Source: Ridgeia piscesae
Lineage: Eukaryota; Annelida; Polychaeta; Sabellida; Siboglinidae
Direction: 5' to 3'
DNA length: 64,000 nt
Assembly (NCBI GenBank): GCA_025642075.2
Contig: JAODUO010001825.1
Span: forward strand, 39,330 to 103,329
Made by a program: the position numbers and the translations under genes. Numbering within the stretch: position 1 is the first letter of the stretch; each line of letters starts with the position of its first letter. Below are positions 61,873-64,000 of this stretch, piece after piece. The notes under the pieces are model-generated. The model did not search any database. It worked only from the letters and a program-made list of their open reading frames with translations, and was not told the DNA's origin.

Positions 61873-62127
61873 CAACAAAATATACATTTAGTAACAAAAA
61901 GAAAGAAAGCAATTGTCGTGGGATAGGCGACTTGTATGAGTGCACTTATTAACCTTGCACATGTCCACCTGTCTCACCTGTCTCACCTGTCTCACCCTGT
62001 GGCATTGTCGTGTCAGTTCTCCTTGGTGCCATCTGACTACAATGACGTGTATCTGGAGATGGCAAGACGGGGGGCACGAGTTCTCGCCCTCGGCTACAAA
62101 ACCCTCGGAGTTCTGTCTCACCAGCAG
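14248..62127 (+). CDS. ATP13A1: ATP13A1, P5A-type ATPase of the endoplasmic reticulum (first 14 exons; 3' part outside window)
   Basis: The product is an ER P-type ATPase (yeast Spf1 family). Family knowledge: it extracts mis-inserted transmembrane segments from the ER, and it was earlier described as a manganese transporter. Fourteen exons joined in phase give exactly 656 codons with no stop. Visible in order: two N-terminal membrane helices (about 24-47, 54-78); PTPNNG (132-137); helices around [12 protein letters not shown] (203-214) and [11 protein letters not shown]; the actuator-domain TGES at 310-313; GGTKVVQH; a helix at 402-422; PPELP at 447-451, the P5A membrane signature; DKTGTLT with the phosphorylated Asp490; GDPLEK at 543-548; KGAPE (nucleotide domain) at 610-614. 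Vertebrate ATP13A1 is about 1,200 residues, so the hinge, GDGTNDV and C-terminal helices lie beyond 64000. Exons 2, 5 and 11 are preceded by minisatellites containing copies of their own start. Confidence 0.97.
14790..14824. repeat. (AT)n microsatellite
   Basis: Uninterrupted AT dinucleotide run in ATP13A1 intron 1. The remainder of 14512-15200 has no recognised feature. Confidence 0.95.
15205..16173 (+). mobile_element. 5'-truncated non-LTR retrotransposon, C-terminal reverse transcriptase
   Basis: An open frame of 264 codons starts inside RT at [20 protein letters not shown], continues with the active-site region FSDDTAMLA (family FADDT), [31 protein letters not shown], and the C-terminal [19 protein letters not shown] to AIRMLNAK and stop at 16014. 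A short 3'UTR ends in an A-rich AATAAAGTAAAGTGAAAAAG tail. The frame is intact but the 5' two thirds are absent, as expected of incomplete target-primed insertion. Its [12 protein letters not shown] style differs from the other two LINEs here. Clade not assigned. Confidence 0.9.
16174..16280. mobile_element. Partial copy of the hAT MITE seen at 10446
   Basis: The right part matches the 10446-10585 element: TATTTGTATTTAAATACATT then TCAATGTATTTAACCCCATGTCTG-type end at 16280. It directly follows the A-rich tail of the LINE at 15205-16173. Fragments like its left half (GAAAAGTATTTGAAA) lie just before the LINE near 15186, so the LINE may have inserted into the MITE. Confidence 0.65.
16744..16891. 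mobile_element. Palindromic MITE-like element (ACTCGAGTACGAGTAC)
   Basis: Dense inverted repeats of GTACTCGAGTACGAGTAC on both sides of a short centre, ending ATTACTCCATCTCTG, which reads CAGAGATGGAGTAAT on the other strand, a hAT-like terminus. The left terminus is decayed. Confidence 0.55.
17179..17780. mobile_element. Inverted-repeat element with internal direct repeats
   Basis: The left arm (about 17179-17245, containing CTGACCTAACTATGAAAAC and CATCAGCTGCCA) is matched in inverse by the right arm (about 17715-17780, TGGCGGCTGTTGG...GTTTTCATGGTTAGGTCA). Inside, a 90-nt segment at about 17325-17420 recurs at 17612-17700 (AGTTTATAAATATTCG, GTGCACAAAC, GTATTTTGTGT), separated by a palindrome centred near 17565. 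It is nonautonomous. A related arm occurs at 60715-60790. Confidence 0.6.
18452..19190 (-). pseudogene. Broken ORF with AEPE acidic repeats and an unidentified C-terminal domain
   Basis: The minus strand is open from about 19160. A basic start ([20 protein letters not shown]) leads into about ten imperfect 10-residue acidic repeats of the VESAEPE type (about 18950-18770). A conserved-looking segment [25 protein letters not shown]..., VKGHPSYF follows. One nucleotide is missing near 18612. In the next frame the domain continues [36 protein letters not shown], ending at TAA 18452-18454. The C-terminal half resembles a domain I have seen in transposon-associated invertebrate proteins, but I cannot name it. 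No clear start codon is present. It lies antisense in ATP13A1 intron 1 and is probably a dead element gene. Confidence 0.55.
19191..19789. other. Intronic sequence, nothing recognised
   Basis: AT-rich and without notable ORFs or repeats. It ends where the next LINE fragment begins. Confidence 0.5.
19790..21672 (+). mobile_element. CR1/L2-like LINE, 5'-truncated, with stop and frameshift
   Basis: Nearly the whole RT domain is readable: [40 protein letters not shown], then TAA at 20312-20314 where TAT (Tyr) is expected ([13 protein letters not shown]). It continues with [36 protein letters not shown] and the YADD active site in [13 protein letters not shown] frameshift near 21170 separates [11 protein letters not shown] from [17 protein letters not shown]. 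The 3' end is a (TTA)n tail at 21650-21670, typical of L2/CR1-like elements. The endonuclease part is missing. It is dead and sits in ATP13A1 intron 1 on the sense strand. Confidence 0.92.
21673..22587. other. Intronic sequence with a short perfect hairpin
   Basis: No gene recognised. A 12-bp perfect hairpin (AAACTCGTTTGA / TCAAACGAGTTT) lies at 22057-22086. Around 22190-22290 a GC-richer patch shares CTGTCAGCTCCTC (minus strand) with 61229-61245, suggesting a dispersed repeat. Confidence 0.45.
22588..23977. repeat. Minisatellite built from ATP13A1 exon 2 acceptor, 89-nt unit
   Basis: Each unit contains GCTTTGAATACTTTCAG, the first 36 nt of exon 2 (GCCAACAGTCC...AAAGT), then TGTAGTGGTTTATATTGTGT and TGGTTTCACAGCTGAT. 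The first decoy acceptor is at 22642 and the true one at 23977: 1,335 nt, exactly 15 x 89. Units nearest the exon are almost identical and the distal ones carry alternating variants (TCTGCTGCG, CCACAGTTG), suggesting recent growth beside the exon. Confidence 0.97.
23978..24067 (+). CDS. ATP13A1: ATP13A1 exon 2 (residues 89-118)
   Basis: Thirty codons, [20 protein letters not shown] then [16 protein letters not shown] is a highly conserved P5A motif. Acceptor TACTTTCAG, donor ACG|GTGAGT, phase 0/0. The acceptor and the first 36 nt are the seed of the preceding 89-nt array. Confidence 0.95.
24187..24380 (+). CDS. ATP13A1: ATP13A1 exon 3 (residues 119-183)
   Basis: Begins [20 protein letters not shown] with the family's FxFQKxxYxYD pattern and ends ...INTYGKN plus AG. 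The donor is AACAG|GCATGT: only this GC donor gives the correct phase to exon 4 ([10 protein letters not shown]). A GTATGT at 24398 would shift the frame. Acceptor is GCTGACAG. Confidence 0.88.
25188..25260 (+). CDS. ATP13A1: ATP13A1 exon 4 (residues 183-207)
   Basis: Encodes [20 protein letters not shown] then FVFQ. [17 protein letters not shown] is nearly invariant in ATP13A1. Acceptor TTTGCAG, donor CAG|GTATGC, ending phase 0. Intron 3 (24381-25187) holds nothing recognisable. Confidence 0.96.
25630..26349. repeat. Minisatellite built from ATP13A1 exon 5 acceptor, about 50-52-nt unit
   Basis: Each unit has (A)TTGCAG, then the first 35 nt of exon 5 (starting GTGTTCTGTGTGGGTCTG, ending GATGAGTA), then AACTGTCTAT. 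About 13 units precede the true exon at 26350. One (near 26197) has GCATG instead of GCAGG and has lost its acceptor. Early units read TTCTGTGTG and later ones TTCTGCGTG, a silent Cys change. Confidence 0.97.
26350..26505 (+). CDS. ATP13A1: ATP13A1 exon 5 (residues 208-259)
   Basis: Fifty-two codons beginning [15 protein letters not shown], with the helix [19 protein letters not shown] and then [17 protein letters not shown]. The acceptor GTTGCAG and first 35 nt are repeated about 13 times upstream. Donor CAG|GTGTGT. Confidence 0.97.
26640..34154. repeat. Very large minisatellite, 46-nt unit, about 160 copies (ATP13A1 intron 5)
   Basis: The unit is TTCACTCACTGCTCTAGTTC, ACTCAACCACATGAATGAG, TACCTTG. 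Variants (CACGTGGATGAG, TTGGTCTAG, AACGAG) recur in blocks more than 1 kb apart, for example GTACCTGGTTCAC at about 27985, 29501 and 32817, which shows segmental duplications inside the array. The rest of intron 5 (26506-26639, 34155-34372) holds nothing recognisable. Confidence 0.97.
34373..34442 (+). CDS. ATP13A1: ATP13A1 exon 6 (residues 260-282)
   Basis: [20 protein letters not shown] then VSI, the start of the actuator domain; LVPGDIVSI is the conserved P-type motif. Acceptor CATTCAG, donor ATAG|GTGAGT, ending phase 1. Confidence 0.96.
34973..35079 (+). CDS. ATP13A1: ATP13A1 exon 7 with TGES motif (residues 283-318)
   Basis: [40 protein letters not shown] (310-313) is the loop that dephosphorylates the catalytic aspartate. 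Acceptor ATTCCAG, donor AAG|GTATTC. Confidence 0.97.
35285..45298. repeat. 10-kb minisatellite, 27-nt unit, about 370 copies (ATP13A1 intron 7)
   Basis: The unit is CTGTTGTCTTGATGAGACTG then ACCAGCC. Because 27 is a multiple of three and the unit lacks stop codons in several frames, it makes ORFs of up to 3,353 codons with no biological meaning. A 1,026-nt (38-unit) block near 35500-36370 is duplicated at about 36530-37390. The part from about 37660 to 39890 is full of small deletions. Right-hand units (42550-45298) have the CCCGCTGTCTTG variant. Confidence 0.97.
45373..46018. repeat. Minisatellite, 32-nt unit, about 20 copies
   Basis: The unit is CATACAAAAATCCACTTCAC then GTGTGTTGTAGC. It forms the 3' end of intron 7, ending about 37 nt before exon 8. 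Some units end GTGTTGCAG, which resembles an acceptor, but none contains exon 8 sequence. Confidence 0.95.
46056..46185 (+). CDS. ATP13A1: ATP13A1 exon 8 (residues 319-361)
   Basis: [43 protein letters not shown]. The GGTKVVQH motif closes the actuator domain and is shared with relatives. Acceptor TTGTTTCAG, donor AAAG|GTACAC, phase 1. The preceding intron 7 is about 11 kb, almost all tandem repeat. Confidence 0.95.
46420..48835. repeat. Minisatellite, 41-nt unit, about 58 copies (ATP13A1 intron 8)
   Basis: The unit is TTTGTCACATGGCCAGTGCA then TGTTGTATGGTCTGTAATCT and G. A rare CACTTGG variant occurs at about 47774, 48143 and 48512, exactly 369 nt (nine units) apart, so the array has a higher-order period. 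The last five units (ACATTGCCAGTGCATATTG) are diverged. No exon sequence is included. The intron remainder 48836-49112 is featureless. Confidence 0.96.
49113..49295 (+). CDS. ATP13A1: ATP13A1 exon 9 (residues 362-422)
   Basis: [40 protein letters not shown], then a helix [19 protein letters not shown] and IK. Very close to vertebrate ATP13A1. Acceptor TTTCTTAG, donor AAAG|GTCAGC. Confidence 0.97.
49296..50135. other. ATP13A1 intron 9, nothing recognised
   Basis: No repeat array, exon or RNA gene is seen. This is one of the few ATP13A1 introns of this size without a minisatellite. Confidence 0.6.
50136..50273 (+). CDS. ATP13A1: ATP13A1 exon 10 with PPELP membrane motif (residues 423-468)
   Basis: [46 protein letters not shown] plus T. 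PPELP in helix M4 is the P5A hallmark. The donor is CTGT|GTGAGT, phase 1, completing a Tyr codon with exon 11. Confidence 0.97.
50276..50497. repeat. CT-rich simple repeat at the start of intron 10
   Basis: Runs of CTCCCTCACT and CTGTCCCTACACTCTCC directly after the exon 10 donor. It is open in frame with exon 10, so failure to splice would add residues before a stop. No function is implied. The remainder to 51117 has no recognised feature. Confidence 0.8.
51118..51240. repeat. Short decayed repeat, about 28-nt unit
   Basis: Four to five units like AGTTATGTTGTTGCAATTCC precede the 56-nt array. Confidence 0.5.
51241..53367. repeat. Minisatellite built from ATP13A1 exon 11 acceptor, 56-nt unit
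   Basis: Each unit has TTGGTCTGCTTCAG, ATGTCTTCTGCAC (the first 13 nt of exon 11), then TGTTCACATATGATCTAACA and AAGTGATCA. The first decoy acceptor ends at 51295 and the true one at 53367: 2,072 nt, exactly 37 x 56. Point variants (TTTTGCAC, TATCATC/TATGATC) are scattered without indels. Confidence 0.97.
53368..53488 (+). CDS. ATP13A1: ATP13A1 exon 11 with DKTGTLT phosphorylation site (residues 469-508)
   Basis: [40 protein letters not shown]. Asp490 in DKTGT is the residue phosphorylated by ATP. The acceptor GCTTCAG and the first 13 nt are repeated upstream 37 times. Donor CCC|GTACGT, phase 2. Confidence 0.97.
53489..54071. other. Start of ATP13A1 intron 11, nothing recognised
   Basis: AT-rich noncoding sequence between exon 11 and the 24-nt array. 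Confidence 0.5.
54072..55586. repeat. Minisatellite, 24-nt unit, about 63 copies (ATP13A1 intron 11)
   Basis: The unit is GCAGTATTACTGTTAATCAC then CTTG, alternating with a GTTTGTCAC form, so a 48-nt dimer is the effective repeat in the middle part. The length is a multiple of three, which yields spurious long ORFs on both strands. The array contains no exon sequence. Confidence 0.96.
55823..55977 (+). CDS. ATP13A1: ATP13A1 exon 12 (residues 509-560)
   Basis: [57 protein letters not shown] belongs to the nucleotide-binding domain, as in relatives. Acceptor TTTGTAG, donor AAAG|GTGAGT. Confidence 0.97.
55978..58913. other. ATP13A1 intron 12, mostly unrecognised
   Basis: No exon or array. A short inverted repeat at about 56648-56722 (TGCCTCGGTATAAAACGG ... 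GCGTTATAAACGAGGCA) resembles the end of a pogo/Tigger-type DNA transposon. The matching far end was not found. An 81-codon ORF at 57168-57413 shows no known domain. Confidence 0.4.
58914..59089 (+). CDS. ATP13A1: ATP13A1 exon 13 with KGAPE motif (residues 561-619)
   Basis: [59 protein letters not shown]. RFHFASxLKRMSV and KGAPE line the ATP pocket in P-type ATPases. Acceptor GTTGCAG, donor ATG|GTAACT, phase 0. Confidence 0.97.
59321..59453. repeat. Minisatellite, 22-nt unit, six copies
   Basis: The unit is GTTGCATCATATGTAATAGA then CT; the copies are nearly identical. It lies in ATP13A1 intron 13. Confidence 0.9.
59838..59878. repeat. Perfect 14-bp inverted repeat bounded by TTAA
   Basis: TTTAAGACCGCCCC at 59838-59851 and its exact inverse at 59865-59878, with a 13-nt loop. 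It may be the relic of a TTAA-targeting element or just a hairpin. Confidence 0.6.
60640..60790. repeat. Dispersed repeat related to the element at 17179-17780
   Basis: Contains GTTTATAAATATATAAGATATG, GTCTAGCGGCTGTTAG and GTTTTCATAATTCGGTCAG, matching in order the right arm at 17690-17780 and, inverted, the left arm at 17179-17245. Confidence 0.55.
61130..61420. other. GC-rich intronic patch with paired CCAAT boxes
   Basis: An island with many CpG (CTGCGCCTGCGCGC, CTCGCGGCGTC) inside AT-rich intron 13. It has TAAGCCAAT at 61211-61219 and its inverse ATTGGCTTA at 61296-61304. It could be a cryptic promoter or a transposable element. It shares CTGTCAGCTCCTC with 22250-22290. The rest of intron 13 (59090-62016) is unrecognised. 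Confidence 0.35.
61676..61870. repeat. (TG)n, (TATG)n and (TA)n microsatellites
   Basis: A TG run near 61684-61708, a TATG run near 61796-61818 and a long TA run at about 61820-61870, all in ATP13A1 intron 13. Confidence 0.95.
62017..62127 (+). CDS. ATP13A1: ATP13A1 exon 14 (residues 620-656), last in window
   Basis: [47 protein letters not shown] is conserved in P5 ATPases. Acceptor GTGTCAG, donor CAG|GTCAGT, phase 0. The next exon is not found before 64000. Confidence 0.96.
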
Positions 62128-62739
62128 GTCAGTGCGTCTCGTGTACCTCAAGTAACAGTCTCAACAAATATGCAGTGCATTACATCTATGTGGAAGGCAA
62201 TTTGGGTAAAAAGTTACAACTATCAGATCTAACCAGATCATTTTGTGTGGTGACAGTCCCGCGGAGAATGTTACTCATTCATACATGTAGTGAGTAAGAC
62301 ATGACAGGTGCTTAAAATGTGACTTTTTTAGAATTGCATCCCCTTAATAAGGTATTATATTTGTTATTCCTCATGGTTCCCGTGATACAGTAGTGAGGCA
62401 GGTTCTTGTGTACCACAGTAACTGTCATCATTTTCACTTCTGTCAACAACCTTCTTTCTTCCATTATCACCCTTCAAGACTTCAAGAATTTACTGCTAAA
62501 AAGTGCTGTTTCACTATCCTGTAGTTGTAACGTGACTGTGTGTTAAAGAAATAAGTTAATAAAATAAATATGACAAATAGATAAATACAATTAACTGTAC
62601 ATTAACTGTGCATTAAAATGATGAATAAATTAATAAAATAAATATAATAAATACATAAATAAATTATTTGTACATTAAATTTCACGGTCATGCAATGTAT
62701 AATAAGTTAATAAAATATTATAATAAATAGATTAATAAA

Positions 62740-62977
62740 ATGTGTGTGTGACGCCGTGTGTATGACACCATGTGTGTGACGCCGTGTGTGACGCTGTGTA
62801 TGTGTTACGCTGTGTGTGTGTGACGCCGTGTGTGTGTGATACTGTGTGTGTGTGACTGTGTGTGATGCTGTGTGTGTGTGTGAGACACTGTGTGTGACAC
62901 CGTGTGTGTGACACCGTGTGTGTGACACTGTGTGTGTGACACTGTGTGTGACACTGTGTGTGACACTGTGTGTATGA

Positions 62978-63047
<70 letters not shown>

Positions 63048-63089
63048 ACACTGTTTGTGTGTGTGACACTGTGTGTGTGACGCGTGTGT

Positions 63090-63134
<45 letters not shown>

Positions 63135-64000
63135 TGTCACAAATGTGTGAGACACAAATGTGTGAGACACAAATGTGTGAGACACAAATGTGTGAGACAC
63201 AAATGTGTGAGACACAAATGTGTGAGACACAAATGTGTGAGACACAAATGTGTGAGACACAAATGTGTGAGACACAAATGTGTGAGACACAAATGTGTGA
63301 GACACAAATGTGTGAGACACAAATGTGTGAGACACAAATGTGTGAGACACAAATGTGTGAGACACAAATGTGTGAGACACAAATGTGTGAGACACAAATG
63401 TGTGAGACACAAATGTGTGAGACACAAATGTGTGAGACACTGTGTGAGACACTGTGTGAGACACTGTGTGAGACACTGTGTGAGACACTGTGAGACAGTG
63501 TGTGTGAGACACTGTGTGAGACAGTGTGTGTGTGACACTGTGTGAGACAGTATGTGTGTGACACTGTGTGTATGTGTGTGACACTGTGTGTATGTGTGTG
63601 ACACTGTGTGTATATGTGTCAAAAATTACATGTCATACAAAACATATAGTGGGCACAAAAGGGGTGACACACAAATGTATACAGGTGTGTAAGAACTAAT
63701 GTGTGAACACAAATGTGTGAGACACAAATGTGTGAGACACAAATGTGTGAGACACAAAGTGTGCCAATGTGTGAGACACAAATGTGTGAGACACAAATGT
63801 GTGAGACACAAATGTGTGAGACACAAATGTGTGAGACACAAATGTGTGAGACACAAATGTGTGAGACACAAATGTGTGAGACACAAATGTGTGAGACACA
63901 TGTGTGAGACACTGTGTGAGACACTGTGAGACAGTGTGTGTGAGACACTGTGTGAGACAGTGTGTGTGTGACACTGTGAGACAGTGTGTGTGTGACACTG
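62740..64000. repeat. GT-rich compound repeat with 15-nt minisatellite (ATP13A1 intron 14)
   Basis: GTGTGTGAC(A/G)C variants lead into a (GT)n run at about 62981-63045 and another near 63090-63130. About 20 copies of GTGTGAGACACAAAT (15 nt) follow at 63140-63435. TGTGTGAGACAC forms come next, and a second block of the 15-nt unit lies at about 63705-63900. It runs off the window end. The stretch 62128-62739 holds nothing recognisable. Confidence 0.95.

Noticed and set aside
62707..63948. Cys/His-rich ORFs (MCETQ, VRHKC, SHTHT repeats) resembling metal-binding proteins
   Set aside because: They are translations of GT-rich microsatellite and a 15-nt unit in all frames, with no unique sequence.
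1..64000. tRNA, rRNA or snRNA genes
   Set aside because: I looked for tRNA B-box words and rRNA/snRNA cores by eye and found none convincing. A covariance-model scan would be needed to exclude them.

Overview
This is animal nuclear DNA. Split coding exons are joined by GT-AG introns, there are non-LTR retrotransposon fragments of CR1/L2-like and related types, hAT-type miniature elements and very large intronic minisatellites. Nothing here is prokaryotic. Protein similarity and style fit an invertebrate; a lancelet-like animal is my guess, but the window does not prove it.

Two protein-coding loci are recognisable. On the minus strand (2568-12565) lies the C-terminal end of a trithorax/KMT2A-KMT2B-type histone H3K4 methyltransferase: part of FYRC, then SET and post-SET, in seven exons. 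It carries two 1-nt frameshifts and an in-frame stop in SET, and segments of the domain appear to be missing. No upstream KMT2 exons were found, so I call it a degraded partial copy. On the plus strand (14248-62127, continuing past the window) is ATP13A1, the P5A-type ER ATPase. Its first 14 exons join in phase without a single frameshift and give 656 codons, about the first half of the protein, including TGES, PPELP, DKTGTLT and KGAPE.

Layout: 1-2.6 kb, 3' flank with a promoter-like patch; 2.6-12.6 kb, KMT2 fragment with a LINE piece and five minisatellites; 12.9-14.0 kb, a possible divergent minus-strand transcript; 14.2 kb, ATP13A1 exon 1 just behind an ETS motif; 14.5-24 kb, intron 1 with two LINE fragments, MITEs and a broken unidentified ORF; 24-62 kb, ATP13A1 exons 2-14, separated by minisatellite introns of up to 10 kb; 62-64 kb, a GT-rich array.

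About half of the window is tandem repeat. The most striking observation is that several independent minisatellites contain a splice junction. Their repeat unit includes the 3' splice site plus the first codons of the following exon (ATP13A1 exons 2, 5 and 11; the KMT2 SET exon), or the last exon bases plus the 5' splice site (KMT2 FYRC exon). Each such intron therefore presents from about 13 to about 50 decoy copies of the true splice site. In ATP13A1 use of a decoy would hit an early stop codon. In the KMT2 array all three frames stay open. The very long ORFs in the repeat arrays are by-products of repeat units that are multiples of three or lack stop codons, not genes.
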